Assembly (NCBI GenBank): GCA_016722525.1
Contig: JADKJB010000007.1
Location: forward strand, 186,001 to 250,000
DNA: 64,000 bases
Direction: 5' to 3'
DNA from: Bacteroidota bacterium
GTDB taxonomy: Bacteria; Bacteroidota; Bacteroidia; AKYH767-A; OLB10
In this document: piece by piece, positions 1-11,044 of the stretch
Layout of the letters: the number at the start of each line of letters is the position of its first letter
Numbering within the stretch: the first letter of the stretch is position 1
The notes under the pieces: generated by a model
Told to the model about the DNA's origin: nothing
What the model saw: only the letters and a program-made list of their open reading frames with translations
Database searches by the model: none
Program-made: the position numbers and the translations under genes

Positions 1-73
1 CCCATTCAGGAGCCCAATCTTCCATGGTTGCATCTTTTTTACCGATGCCGTGAATGCAGAGTATTTTTTTCAT
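1..73 (-). CDS. Partial gene start with an HGIG motif, possible alpha/beta hydrolase
   Basis: Only the first 24 codons lie in the window; the gene runs off the left edge. The ATG is at 71-73 on the minus strand and the N-terminus reads MKKILCIHGIGKKDATMEDW. A short hydrophobic strand followed by HGIG or HGxG near the N-terminus is typical of alpha/beta hydrolases, where it forms part of the oxyanion hole. There is no signal peptide. It lies 64 bases downstream of the membrane protein at 138-905 and may be co-transcribed with it. The hydrolase assignment rests on this motif alone. Confidence 0.5.
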   Translation of the reverse strand, partial: MKKILCIHGIGKKDATMEDWAPEW

Positions 74-137
74 CTTACCAATAATTAGAATTAATTTATA
101 TTTTTATAATGATATTACAATAAATTGATCGTCACAT

Positions 138-905
138 TCACAATCCCAATTTCTTCGGAACATACTTAAAATCCGCATTCCCCTTTTTCAACCATGACAT
201 TCCGAAGGCTATTAATGCTATTGCTTCCAGGAGAAAAGTAGAATGAATGTGTTGTAAGAATTCAAATTTGGGTTCAAGCCACATATTAAATACAGGAACT
301 AAAACAAGACATGTAATCATAACAATTCCACACTTGAGAAAAAATGGATCATCTGGACCGGTTCCAAATAATTGTTGTTCTTTGGATCTGCGGAAATTGA
401 GAATGGACATGAAGGCGAGCGTTAAAAAAAATGCCGCCGCACAGCCATAATGAACGTACCCAATATTTTCACTGCTTAGAAATTGTCTTAAATTGTCCTT
501 GATTGCCAATTCAGATCCAGTAGGGAAAAATGCCACTCCAAGTGCAAATGTTCCTGCTAGATTTGTCATAGCGTTATCTGATAATCCCCAATCTCCTTTT
601 CGTAATGGATGCCCTTTGTAACAGAACATAAAAAGGGCAACTGCACATAAAGTACCTGTAAATATTTCACCCACTGTTGTATAATAATAATGACTCACTG
701 AACTTTTAAATGACCCTGAGCTTTCATAAGGACATTCTTTGATTGATTTAAAAAACCAATCATTATTAAAAACATCAGTCAGGTTTAATATATAATTCCC
801 GCCAAGCAATAAAAATGGAAGCAACATTCCGAGCCAGCCTATTGCTTTTCGCATAGTAAAATAAGATACTACGGGATTTAATTTTTGATTGTCGGGCTTA
901 TTCAT
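138..905 (-). CDS. Polytopic membrane protein of unknown function (DUF998-like)
   Basis: This 255 aa protein has about six hydrophobic segments, near residues 22-42, 75-95, 112-130, 150-170, 190-208 and 222-238. A charged linker with RRSKEQQ lies between the fourth and fifth. The pattern of short loops and small-residue helices resembles DUF998/Frag1-type integral membrane proteins, but I see no catalytic or transport signature. The ATG at 905 follows the N-terminal polar stretch MNKPDNQKL, so there is no cleavable signal. It is divergent from the gene at 1417, and the region between them holds a perfect palindrome. Its function cannot be assigned. Confidence 0.75.
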   Translation of the reverse strand: MNKPDNQKLNPVVSYFTMRKAIGWLGMLLPFLLLGGNYILNLTDVFNNDWFFKSIKECPYESSGSFKSSVSHYYYTTVGEIFTGTLCAVALFMFCYKGHPLRKGDWGLSDNAMTNLAGTFALGVAFFPTGSELAIKDNLRQFLSSENIGYVHYGCAAAFFLTLAFMSILNFRRSKEQQLFGTGPDDPFFLKCGIVMITCLVLVPVFNMWLEPKFEFLQHIHSTFLLEAIALIAFGMSWLKKGNADFKYVPKKLGL

Positions 906-1002
906 TTTGTATCTATTGACAGCTTGTAAATTCTGCTTTTAATTCATATCATGGATAAAACTAAATACAAATACAGTCTAAAAAAACAGAATATGCCAAA
1001 TT

Positions 1003-1030
1003 CAGGGTATCCCCTTAAGGGGATACCCTG
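1003..1030. repeat. Perfect 28-bp palindrome between divergent genes
   Basis: Two 14-base arms meet at a TTAA centre and match perfectly; the outer arm reads CAGGGTATCCCC. The palindrome is about 98 bases upstream of the minus-strand gene starting at 905 and 387 bases upstream of the plus-strand gene at 1417. It could be an operator, a transcription end for a lost gene, or a small mobile repeat. No second copy was noticed in the window. Confidence 0.6.
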
Positions 1031-1360
1031 AGACAGAATGGCAGGCTGCTGACAAAAATGCGATTTTGATACCTGAGCATGAGGTTCCTTTTTCAAATTT
1101 TCTTGTCTCAAGAGATTAATAACTATACGATTGTGTCTGTTTTTCAATAAATATTTGAATTCTTTCTGTAATTAAACATATTTTTTCAACTGTTTTTAAA
1201 GGTGACGGAAGAATTCGCTTTGATGTAAAGACATTATCGAAAACCACAAACAAATTTGAAATCGTTATTAAGCCTTCATCAATTTTTTGAAGGTGAATAT
1301 TACAAGCATAGATTTTGGAAACATTAAAACATTTTAAACATTGGATTATTTTTTTTGGAA
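1031..1360 (-). other. Gene-free stretch with a start-less open frame
   Basis: No convincing gene is present here. On the minus strand a frame stays open from about 1378 to a TAA at 1116-1118 (roughly 85 codons) with protein-like composition, reading for example KIDEGLITISNLFVVFDNVF, but it contains no ATG, GTG or TTG. It may be a gene remnant or chance. The rest is AT-rich leader sequence for the gene at 1417. Confidence 0.25.
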
Positions 1361-1394
1361 TTTGTGAAAGTGAATCAAAATTTTACTATCTTTA
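1361..1394 (+). promoter_or_regulatory. Possible Bacteroidota-type promoter for the gene at 1417
   Basis: A TTTG at 1361-1364 is followed after 22 bases by TATCTTTA at 1387-1394, close to the Bacteroidota -33 TTTG and -7 TAnnTTTG elements. It ends 22 bases before the ATG at 1417. The spacing is slightly long and the final G of the -7 box is missing. Confidence 0.3.
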
Positions 1395-1416
1395 ATTTTC
1401 CATGTAATCAATTTCT

Positions 1417-2241
1417 ATGAATCCGGTAAAGCAAAATAAAGTCAGATCTTATGAGCAAGAACCCGAAACCTATTGGGGTGTTATTATAAATGCTATTGGT
1501 TATAGTTGGAAGACTATCAAACTGTATTTTTATACTCTTTATAAATTTGTGCTAACATCATCGCAAGTAGTTCAAGGGCGAATTTCAGGTTCCGGCACGT
1601 ATATGCATCCTGCAAAATTTTTTTTTGCCAGCACTGTGTCTGTATTGATTTTTAACTTTCTATTGACCAATTTTAAAGGGGAAGCGGTTCCGTCGGATAA
1701 TGTGGAACAATATTTACAATGGATGGAAACAGTGCATGGAAATAATCCTACTCCGGAAATAAAACAAGAGATTCAAGAAGGAGTTCGCCGATTGCAATGG
1801 ATAGATGAACAGGGTATCGGAACGAAAACCGGCAATGTCCTGTCATTTTTTTTCTGTTTACTCATGTCAGTTGCATTAATTCCTTTAGTAAGAATATTCA
1901 CATTTGAAAAATCGGGCAAAGAGTTGTTTTTTTATAATGGCTACCTAACTTCTTTTGCAATGTTGCTTACTTTAACAGGTCAATTCATTGGTTATTTTTT
2001 GTTGCCTTATGAATTAGGAAATACAGTGAGTAGTTTTTGTTTTGTTTTTGGATTTATCCTCTTTCCTATGCTAATATTTTATCGCTATGTTAGAAATTCC
2101 ATTAAAACCGGAATTATGCGTTCGATTCTTTTTTTTGTATCTTATTTATGCGCCTGGTTATTTGGTTCAGTGATTTTATCACTCTCAATAGATTTGTATT
2201 TATCTAGTCCATTGTTTAAATTGGAGAATCTCATTAAATAA
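1417..2241 (+). CDS. Membrane protein of unknown function
   Basis: The protein has 274 residues. A polar N-terminus (MNPVKQNKVRSYEQEPETYW) leads into hydrophobic segments near residues 66-86, 144-160, 172-192, 202-220 and 235-260, giving about five membrane helices. A hydrophilic loop with the charged stretch EIKQEIQEGVRRLQW lies near residues 100-135. The layout resembles small Yip1- or DUF3667-like membrane proteins of Bacteroidota, but the N-terminal zinc ribbon of DUF3667 is absent. It is on the same strand as the giant adhesin gene, 73 bases upstream of it. Function is not assigned. Confidence 0.7.
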   Translation: MNPVKQNKVRSYEQEPETYWGVIINAIGYSWKTIKLYFYTLYKFVLTSSQVVQGRISGSGTYMHPAKFFFASTVSVLIFNFLLTNFKGEAVPSDNVEQYLQWMETVHGNNPTPEIKQEIQEGVRRLQWIDEQGIGTKTGNVLSFFFCLLMSVALIPLVRIFTFEKSGKELFFYNGYLTSFAMLLTLTGQFIGYFLLPYELGNTVSSFCFVFGFILFPMLIFYRYVRNSIKTGIMRSILFFVSYLCAWLFGSVILSLSIDLYLSSPLFKLENLIK

Positions 2242-2314
2242 CTATTAAAATTTTAATCCCCTTAATTCTTATGTTTAGACTGATTTCTAAGATAATATTC
2301 ATATTAAAAATACT

Positions 2315-5300
2315 ATGTATAAATGGTTGCTCGTTTGCGTTTTTTGTGCTCTTCCATTTTTGCTAAAAGCTCAATGTCCTTCATTCCCTTTTACAAGCCC
2401 TCTTTGTGGGAATATAAATCCCGGCTTAAGTATATTAGGAGGTGATTTATTTTGTTATCAAGGATGTGTTGACTTTCGTGTAACTACGGCCATCGGTGTT
2501 GACTCCATCTGTATAAATTTTGGGGATAATAATTACACAACTATATATCCTAATGTTTTAGACACCGTGGTTACGCATTGTTATAATATACTTCCTTCAG
2601 ACTCTTGTCCAACACCATCACCCATTGCCTTATTACCTGAGGCCCGATATTATAAAACATGTCCAGGGGGCTTTAGTTATAATATTTTTTCAACTCAGGT
2701 TTCGGTTCGGTTTCTACCCAGACCGAGATTTGTTTTAGCAAGTGATACAATATGTATCAATCAAAATGTGGTAATAATTGCGGGAAATCCCCCAAATGCC
2801 TGTACTAATGGATTCTTAAATTATCCCGCTGATTATACTTGGTTTCTTGATGGGAATCCAATTTCAAATTTTACTAATATTATTGCCAACAACTACAATG
2901 TTCCAGCGCCATTCAATGTAGCTTCACCAGGGAATCACATTATTACATTAGAATGTACCAATACTTGTGGAACCAGTGTCTTTCAACAACCTTTTGTAGT
3001 AGGCCCACTACCTAACCCACAAATAATTCCAACTAATTTAAACTTTTGTGCTGGCAGTCAAGCTATTTTATATGCCGGACCGGGATATTCAAGTTATTTA
3101 TGGTCAAATGGGAGTACAAATGATTCAATAATCGTTTCAGCAGCAGCAAATTATACTGTAACCGTTACCAATAATTTTGGTTGTTCGGCATCAACAGACA
3201 CAGCGACTACCATTTTGATTAGCCCTAACCCTCCTGTTATTTCAGGTTCATCATCAATTTGTGCCGGAGCAACAACAACTATAGATGCAGGTGGTGGCTA
3301 TAGCAATTATTTGTGGAATACTGGTGCTACAACACAAACCATAACAGTGGGTGCCGGAACATACACAGTAACAGTTTCTGCTATGAATGGATGTACTTCC
3401 AGCTCATCATTCACCATCAATACCAGTGGAGTTGTTTCACCTGTAATTAACACAACTTCCATTTGCGGGCCTGTAAATGGGGTATTGGATGCAGGTTCAG
3501 GATACACCAGTTACTTATGGTCAAATGGTTCAACCTCTCAAAGCATATCCGTTTCTATTGCTGGTACATATACAGTTACCGTTACTTCAGGGCCAAATTG
3601 TTCAGGGACAGCATCAGCAACGGTAGTTTCAGCAGCTAATCCCACACCCTCTATTACTGGCAATTTATCAATTTGTCAAGGGGATAATACAACATTGAAT
3701 GCCGGTAGTGGTTTTGTACAATATTTATGGAATACAGGTGCAACAACACAAAGCATAAATGTTTCAATTGGTGGAGCCTATACTGTTACTGTGAGTAATG
3801 CAGCTGGTTGCACTGGAACCGACACCCACATTCTTACAATAAATCCATTGCCCAATCCAAGTATTTCTGGCGTCGGTGCTGTTTGTACTGGAGGGGTTTC
3901 CACCTTAGATGCAGGTGCTGGTTATAGCACCTATTTATGGTCAACAGGGGCCAACACTCAATTGATAAACGTTACAACATCTAATACATACACTGTTACT
4001 GTAACCAATGCTTCCGGTTGTTCAAATCTGGATACATTTACTTTTACTGTTAACCCTAACCCGGTTCCATCAATATCCGGCCAAACATCAATTTGTAGCG
4101 GCAGCAATGCAATTTTAGATGCCGGTGTGTATAATTCTTATCTTTGGAATACAGGAAGCACCACAAACCCATTATCGGCCAGGACTCCTGGCGTATATAC
4201 AGTTACCGTTACAGATGGGAACGGATGCACAGGGACAGATGATGTAACAGTTTCTGTGAACCCGAATCCGATAGCAAACATAATTCCTCAGGCAGCTGCA
4301 ATTTGTGCAGGACAATCCACAAATCTGACTGCAAATCCAGGATATACTTATTTATGGTCGACCGGATCAACTTCTCAATTTATTCCAGTCTCAACATCCG
4401 GGCCATTCACAGTTACAATAACAGATATTAATGGTTGTACAGATGATACAACAATAAGTATCACAGTAAATTCTGTCCCTGTTCCAACTATCACTGGCGA
4501 TACCATTGTTTGTTCCGGTGATGTGTATTCTTTAAATGTGATTCCTCTAAATTACACTGCATATTTGTGGTCAAATGGAAGTATTTCCTCCACTATTCAG
4601 CCAACCTTAACAGGTATATATACTGTAACAGTTACTAACGCATCAGGATGCACAGGTTCCATCAGCACCAACTTTTCCTATTTCCCAAAACCATCAATAA
4701 GTATAATTGGAACAGATACTGTTTGTCAGGGAACATCAGCAGTTTTAAATGCTGGCTCTGGCTATACATACTTATGGTCTAATGGATCTACAAATCAAAC
4801 AATTACAGTTTCATCTCCAAATTCTTACACAGTAACTGTTACAGATATAAATGGTTGTAAGGATACTGCAGATATTGTATTTGTGGTAAATCCCTTACCA
4901 AATCCTGTGATAACCGGTGATACAATAACTTGCGCAAATCTGCCGATAGTTTTAAATGTTGGTGCCGGATACCAACAATATGTTTGGCAAGATGGTTCAA
5001 CAGATTCGACATATTTCCCAACTACTTCTGGAATATATACAGTCACTGTTACGGATGGAAACGGATGTACGAAATCAGATCAGATTTCGCTTACAGTAAA
5101 TCCAGTTCCAATACCAACTGTAACAAGTGTTGGATATTTTTGTTCCGGATCATCAGTATTGATTAATTGCGGAAGTGGTTTCAGTAGTTATCTGTGGTCG
5201 ACAGGTGACAGTACACAGAATATTTATTCGAATTCGGTTGCTTGGTATTCAGTAATTGTGACAGACATAAATGGCTGTACAGGATCAGATTCAATTTATA

Positions 5301-7174
5301 TATATCAACGAAATTTGCCTGTTGTTAATATTTCCGGTGATGCTCAAATTTGTTCTGGACAAAGTTCTCTATTAAATGCAGGAGCAGGATTTTCATCTTA
5401 TTTATGGTCGAATGGAACAACTACTCAAATAAATTCCGTTACAGCTGCCGGCTCTTATATTGTTACAGTTACAGATTCATTTGGTTGTAATAATCAGGAT
5501 ATATTTAGTTTAATTGTGGATCCCATACCCACTCCGGTTATTTCAGGTGATTCCGTAATTTGTAGTGGACAGTCAGGAACTCTCACTTGCAATGCAGGAT
5601 ATCAAAACTATTTGTGGTCAAATGGGGAAATAACTATGTCCATTAATTTAACAACCTCTGGTATATATTCTGTAACCGTGACAGATTTGAACGGATGTTC
5701 AGCTTCAGTACAACAAATGTTCACTGTAAATACTTTGCCTAACCCGGTAATTCCTGGGAGCACAACTTTATGTAATGGTAGTTCAACAGTCCTTTCTCCA
5801 GGGACTGGATTTGCTGGCTATTTGTGGTCGACAGGGGCATCAACTCCAAACATTTCTGTTTCTTCTAGCGGATTGTATGAAGTTACCGTTACGGATGCAA
5901 ACGGTTGTACATCAACTGCCGCTATTACATTAACATTTTATCCATTGCCAACTCCAGTAATCACAGGTGATCCCTCGATTTGTAATGGGGAAACTTCAAC
6001 ACTAAATGCCGGATCAGGATATCTGAATTATATTTGGTCAGATGGAACTTTAAATCAATTTAATAACATCACATCTTCCGGAACTTATTTAGTAACTGTA
6101 ACAGATAGTAACTTTTGTGTTGGAACTTCTTTGCCTTTCACTGTGACTGTTCTTTATGGACATGCAAACATTACATATTCAAGTCCTTTGGAATTTTGTG
6201 AGGGTGGGAGTGTAACATTAGTTGCTGATAGTGCCATGAGCTATTTATGGTCGGATGGTAGTACATCATCAAGCATCACCGTAAATCAATCTGGACAATA
6301 CCTGGTAACTGTAGTGGATTTAAATGGGTGCCCAGCAATCTCATCATTGGTGACAACATATGAGCAACTGAATCCTGTTTTGAATGTGGATACCAGCTCC
6401 ATATTAATCTGCGGAGAAGGCATAAAATTTCAGTTTAAAAAATAATTCATTAGTCCTCCAGGCTCACAATTTCTGTGGGATTTTGGTGATGGCAATTTTT
6501 CAAATTTATTTTCGCCCGAGCATCAATATAATTTAATTGGACAATATTTAGTTGTTTATAGTTGCACTTCTCCCATAGGTTGTAATTCTGTTGATACCAT
6601 TCCTGTTACAGTTCAATTTGAACCTTTGGCAATTCCGGATTTTTCAATTAACATGGATGCAAATCATGTTTATGGATTTCCATTTCAATTTAATGATGCA
6701 TCCCAAGGGGCGCATTCATGGAAGTGGGATTTTGGTGACGGTGCTGTATCAAATGAACAAAATACCACTCATCGTTTCAGTGAAATTCAGCAATATTATA
6801 TAACACTTACAGTTAGCAATGTTGATGGCTGTGAATCTGACACTACAAAACCTTTGTTTGTTTCACCAATATATGTTCCAAATGCATTTACACCTAATGG
6901 TGATGGCAAGAATGATACATTTTATACTGCCGGGTATGAAAGTGGGCCTTTTGAAATGGATGCTTTTAATTATGAAATGCTTATTTTTAATCGATGGGGA
7001 CAACTGGTTTTTAAAAGCAAGTCAGCATCAATTTCATGGGATGGGAAAACAGTTGAAGGAAAGAATGCCCCATCGGGTGTTTATATATACAAATTGGAAA
7101 TTACGGGGAAGAATGATGACAATCAACCTTCAAAAAAAACAAAATTAATTGGTACGGTTACACTGATAAGATAA
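2315..7174 (+). pseudogene. Giant secreted repeat protein with gliding-motility-type T9SS C-terminus, one in-frame stop
   Basis: A single reading frame runs from 2315 to 7174 and is broken only by a TAA at 6443-6445; the intact product would be about 1619 aa. It begins with a signal peptide (MYKWLLVCVFCALPFLLKAQ). About sixteen Ig/PKD-like repeats of some 70 aa follow between residues 240 and 1330, each with a YLWSTGxTTQ core and a TVTVTDxNGC strand. Two PKD domains (LWDFGDG near 1386, WKWDFGDG near 1468) precede a gliding-motility-associated (CHU_C, T9SS type B) C-terminus starting at VPNAFTPNGDGKND. Such proteins are exported by the type IX system and work at the cell surface as adhesins. 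Around the stop, taking one A out of the A6 run and adding one base eight to ten bases later would give FKNNSLxPPG, so two compensating indels could explain it. It may therefore be intact in the living cell. Confidence 0.85.
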
Positions 7175-7460
7175 ATCAATCATTTATTAGGAATAAAAAG
7201 TTTCAAGCCGAAAATAAAATGGGTGTGCATATTATCCTTGGATTTGGAGGCATATCATCTGATCGCTACAGCTTTTTATTATACCAATAACTCAAATTAA
7301 TTTCTATAAATTATTTATACGAGAATTGGGGGTATTCCATAAAAATCTCGAAATAGGATTCTATTACAGCATGAAAAATCATGAATTAATTTAAACTGAT
7401 TTATAAATGTTCTACATGGATTATCAGAACATATTCATCATTATTACCCTTTTCCATCGA

Positions 7461-7796
7461 TCACACTTTTCTTAATTGATTAAAATCCAAACCTGAAACA
7501 TCTTCAGAATCATCATCCTCATCATAATAATAATCAGGAAAGAAATCATTAAAAATATCTGATAAGTATTGATAAATTCCCCTGTTCAGATCGATGGTAT
7601 TTGTCATTAATTGATATGCCTTTTCTTTAATATTTTCAAGTTGCCCTTCGGTCTGAAAAATCGTTAAATCCTCCACATAGTATTTGCACACTCCGGAATA
7701 GAAACCTTTATCCAGTTCATAGCGAAATCCATTAAATGGTGGATAAAAGCTAAACAATAAATATATGGACGGAATCCATTTTATAGAATATATCAA
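7461..7796 (-). CDS. Hypothetical acidic-tailed protein
   Basis: This ORF of 111 aa is not recognised. Its middle part looks like real coding sequence (YELDKGFYSGVCKYYVEDL and IKEKAYQLMTNTIDL), and it ends in an acidic run with DYYYDEDDDSED before SGLDFNQLRKV. The first 20 residues are hydrophobic and less convincing, so the true start may lie elsewhere, or the gene may be truncated at its 5' end. There is no operon partner; the next minus-strand gene stops 72 bases upstream. The 286 bases between it and the adhesin gene show nothing else. Confidence 0.45.
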   Translation of the reverse strand: MIYSIKWIPSIYLLFSFYPPFNGFRYELDKGFYSGVCKYYVEDLTIFQTEGQLENIKEKAYQLMTNTIDLNRGIYQYLSDIFNDFFPDYYYDEDDDSEDVSGLDFNQLRKV

Positions 7797-7868
7797 TCAA
7801 AAACCGATTAACAAAACTAAAGTTTGATTAACCATTTTAAAATTAATTGCAGCTGTTGCCGACTTATA

Positions 7869-8219
7869 CTAATCTAACTTCGTCAACCTATAAAATGCCA
7901 ACCCTTTTCTTGACTTCGCTACTTGTCCGTTTCCTGCAAAGGTCCACACGTTATGAAATTTATTGGTTGAGTTATTATCATCTAAAACAACTTTCTTTCC
8001 ATCAAGTGTCCAGTTGCCTTCAACGATAATTTGCTGGTCCTTTATTGATAAATCCTGATAATAAAAAGTGTGATCCTGATTAATTGTCAATTTAATTTGG
8101 GAAGGGTCCGATGCGCAAACACCATACGTCCCAATATATTCCATTGTAAGCTTGTTGGTGAACGACGACATTAAAATGATAGTCGTGATTGTTGCGAGGA
8201 GTTTAATTGTGTTTTTCAT
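7869..8219 (-). CDS. Small secreted protein, lipocalin-like size
   Basis: I chose the ATG at 8219 because it starts a good signal peptide (MKNTIKLLATITTIILMSSF); the upstream in-frame start adds only eleven polar residues. The product is 116 aa. The mature part reads as short beta strands, with YIGTYGVCASDPSQIKLTIN, HTFYYQDLSI and GNWTLDGKKVVLDD, and ends AFYRLTKLD. This alternation matches small periplasmic Bacteroidota proteins of the copper-resistance NlpE-like or lipocalin-like type, where a DHTFxY strand and a GxWxLxGxxVVL strand are common. That family link is inference. The protein probably acts in the periplasm. Confidence 0.6.
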   Translation of the reverse strand: MKNTIKLLATITTIILMSSFTNKLTMEYIGTYGVCASDPSQIKLTINQDHTFYYQDLSIKDQQIIVEGNWTLDGKKVVLDDNNSTNKFHNVWTFAGNGQVAKSRKGLAFYRLTKLD

Positions 8220-8734
8220 AGGTATGTAGTTTAGATTATTTGATATCAAATCTTAAAATTGATCTTAAACTGCCAGCTTTCAAAACACTCTGCCTCTCTG
8301 ACTTCATAAAGATAGTTAAAATTCGGATATATCCAACATTTAGGGCGCAGGGGGGGGGCTGCCTCAGACTTTGTCGGTGAATTGAATAATGGGGATTCAA
8401 ATTCAATTCGGCAAGATTCATTTTCTCCTGTGGATAAAGATTCAATAAATGTTGTCCTCATAAAAGCACAAAGAAATGACTTACTCTCACATTTGGAAAA
8501 GTGAAGAGTATAAAAATAAACCACGGCATCGGGGAAATGATAGAGCAGATGAATTATTATGTACAAATTGCAATGTGCGATGCTAATCATTTCATCGTTG
8601 GCGCTGTTGCCGATTTTGCAAATAAACATAACGGTGAAGGAAGGAGCAAAAGAAGCCTGTTGTTCAATTACAGAGTGCAAAAAGGATTAAGGCAGGATTT
8701 GTCTTTCCCAGTTATCCTTACAATGAACCGGCAT
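8220..8734. other. Unresolved region with opposing open frames
   Basis: No gene can be called safely. A minus-strand frame spans 8246-8680 and a plus-strand frame spans 8501-8791, and they overlap. A further plus-strand frame from about 8355 to 8503 reads like protein (ASDFVGELNNGDSNSIRQDS ending LLSHLEK) but is cut off at a G9 homopolymer near 8349. The plus frame at 8501 also runs into the end of the propeller gene. I think this is a degraded gene or a spacer. Confidence 0.3.
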
Positions 8735-10290
8735 TTACGGGATGTCATTCAGCGATACTACGATGACACTTTTTTTCAGCACGGCAAATAATTTAGATCC
8801 TCGTTTATACAAATTTTCAAAAATATCAAGAGTAGCCATTATTTCATTTTCCGCATTGACTACAATTGTTTTATTTCCATGAGCAAAAAAACTATAGTCA
8901 TTTTCATCCAGGTAATGAATATAATAATCCTCCTTTTTTATCTTCTGAACCAGGTCCATATTGTTAGTCAACACCCAAACATCATTATTATCCATTAAAA
9001 TGCAGTGTTGTGAAAGGTCTCTTAAAGCCAGGCACGGATATGATTTATCTGTTTTCACGCAAATTTTCGAACCGGCAAAAGCCATCATTTTTTCGTCGGG
9101 GCACTCAACAGTTTTATCATGCACAAGTGAGCCATTCGCCAGTCTGATTCCGACAATCCGGTCATCGAAGAGCAGGTATAAGGTATCGTCCTGAAATTTA
9201 TAATTGTTTATTGGCGAAGATGAATCATGTATACTTTTAAAAAATGCTTTTCTGCCTGTCAGCGCATCATAGGCTGCAATGAACGGATTACCATATGGAA
9301 TCTGTTTCTGATTTCTGTAAGCATAACCGGTATTGATCAGATACAGTGTATTGCCGTTTTGATAAGGAATGATTTGCTGGTGACATTATCCGGCAGTTCA
9401 GTGCACCATTTCAGTTGTCCGTTTAGATCCATGCAGGAAATTTGATTTTTAGCAGCGAAATAGTAACCGGCAGAATCCTGGCAGACATTGGATACCACAT
9501 CATATACAACTTGAGAATGTGGAGCCGGCATTGAAACAAAAGAACCGTTCAAGGCAGCTGCAACCGTCAAAGCCGCCAAAGCCGAGAAGGAGGCAACCTC
9601 TTCGGCAGTGTTAAGCTCACCGGTGACAGCGCTATAGTCCCAACCCGAACCATCGTTTAAACGGACGAGATGCAGGCCTTCGGAAACCACTAAAACAGAG
9701 GAAGTATCTAAAGAAACCACTTCATTCCAGCCATATCGTTTACTTAAATTCCGCTCCCATAACACTTTTCCATCCACCAGATTAAGGCCTTGTAAAATAG
9801 TTGTGCTTCGAGACTTATCGATCTTGTATCCCAAAGCTATTTCCCGAACCGGATCTACATGATAAACGAAAAAGGGTGCGGTCCATAAGCGCTTACCGGT
9901 TTCACCATTCAGTCGACTGCATTTATTCTTTTCGATATGCAGGTAATAAGTACCATATTTAACCACGCGTGATATCAGAAAGTTATCATCGGCAAACCAC
10001 TTTACAGTGTCGTTAGCCAGATCATAGACAACAAATCGTTCCGAATTATCGACCAATCGTCCCTTTTTCGTGAGCTTATGCAGTCGGACAACCATTAAAT
10101 TTCCACTGGAATCTAAACCAGTGTTAAAAATGGAGTGGATAAAAGTGATTTCTTTTCCTGAAATATCCTTGTTCTTAAGGTTACTCCACCCTATTTTCCG
10201 TTCTGTAACAGAAACAAGGTCAGACTGTGCATTGGCCGAAATGGCTATAAAAAGTATTAAGCTAATAAAGTAAACGTTTTTCATAACCAT
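8735..10290 (-). CDS. Secreted PQQ-like beta-propeller protein, one frameshift
   Basis: The frame from 10290 stops at 9337, but the next frame continues the same protein to 8735; adding one base to the A4/T4 run at 9357-9360 joins them as LIKNGNTLYLINTGY. The full product is about 518 aa. It has a signal peptide (MKNVYFISLILFIAISANAQ after a two-residue leader) and PQQ-enzyme-like blades with G-x-x-LW/KW motifs: GETGKRLWTAPF, LVDGKVLWERNL, DLNGQLKWCTEL and DALTGRKAFF. Such proteins fold as propellers in the periplasm or outer membrane; no catalytic residues are seen. A low-complexity Ala-rich stretch lies near residue 240. The gene stands alone between unrelated neighbours. Confidence 0.7.
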
Positions 10291-10468
10291 TCTGAATTAA
10301 ACTTTTGATTGGAGGATGAAATTAACCGAAACGATCAGAATAGTTCATGACGAATATCAATTCCCGCATCATTTACTGTAAATACTTTCTTTTAATGATT
10401 AAGAATGCTTGCCGAAAGTACAACAGGAAACAGTCAGCACAACCATCTGGAATTTCTGCGTTTCAAAA

Positions 10469-10659
10469 CTAAAAATCGGCAATCTGCTGATACCGCATCT
10501 TACCCATTGGCCTGACATAAGACCTTTCATCAAAAAATTTCAACAATTCAGATTCTGGATTACTTTGTGCATTTGCAGTGAATAAGCATAACAGCAGACT
10601 AACAAAAATATCACTGTTGAAAAGAGGTTATATTTCAGACTATTTTTCTTTTTTGTCAT
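10469..10659 (-). CDS. Short secreted peptide or gene remnant, one frameshift
   Basis: An ATG at 10659 starts a signal-peptide-like sequence (MTKKKNSLKYNLFSTVIFLL). Near 10580 the frame must shift by one base to give TANAQSNPESELLKFFDER and a stop at 10469-10471, for about 63 aa in total. The A-N-A-Q junction is a good signal peptidase site. It may be the first part of a longer secreted protein that has decayed. It was recovered by hand because neither half is long. Confidence 0.35.
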
Positions 10660-10920
10660 ATAATATGATTAATGGATGAATAGATTACCAAACTAAATAC
10701 TTTTATGAAATGGCGGATCTAAATGTAAACAAATTTTCCATTTTTGAGGCTAATTTTGCTCCTCGCGCTTAATATCCGCAGTATTTCTTCAGTACAGATT
10801 ACTATTTTTGTTCATGTTTTATGCTTCTGTTATTTTATTAAACATTAACTAAGCAGTCCATGGATCAACTGCTGAATTCAACGATAAAATATACAGTTGG
10901 GGATTTCTATTTTGAAGTAT

Positions 10921-10953
10921 GCGTTTCTAAACGTTTATAAACATTTATAAACG
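10921..10953. promoter_or_regulatory. Operator-like inverted repeats upstream of the gene at 11045
   Basis: A near-perfect inverted repeat lies at 10932-10953, with arms CGTTTATAAA and TTTATAAACG around a two-base centre. It is preceded at 10922-10933 by a related imperfect palindrome CGTTTCTAAACG. They sit about 90 bases before the ATG at 11045. Repeated palindromes of this kind are usual binding sites for dimeric repressors. The remaining intergenic sequence (10660-10920) is AT-rich without clear features. Confidence 0.4.
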
Positions 10954-11044
10954 GATAACATTTGTATCAGGAATTAAACAACAGTACTTTTGATTTTTTA
11001 ATTTATAAAAATAATATTTAAAACTATTTAAACCTATTTTTTCA

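Noticed and set aside
8246..8791. Two overlapping opposing frames as real genes
   Set aside because: Neither has recognisable motifs, they overlap each other and the propeller gene, and the composition is unlike neighbouring proteins.
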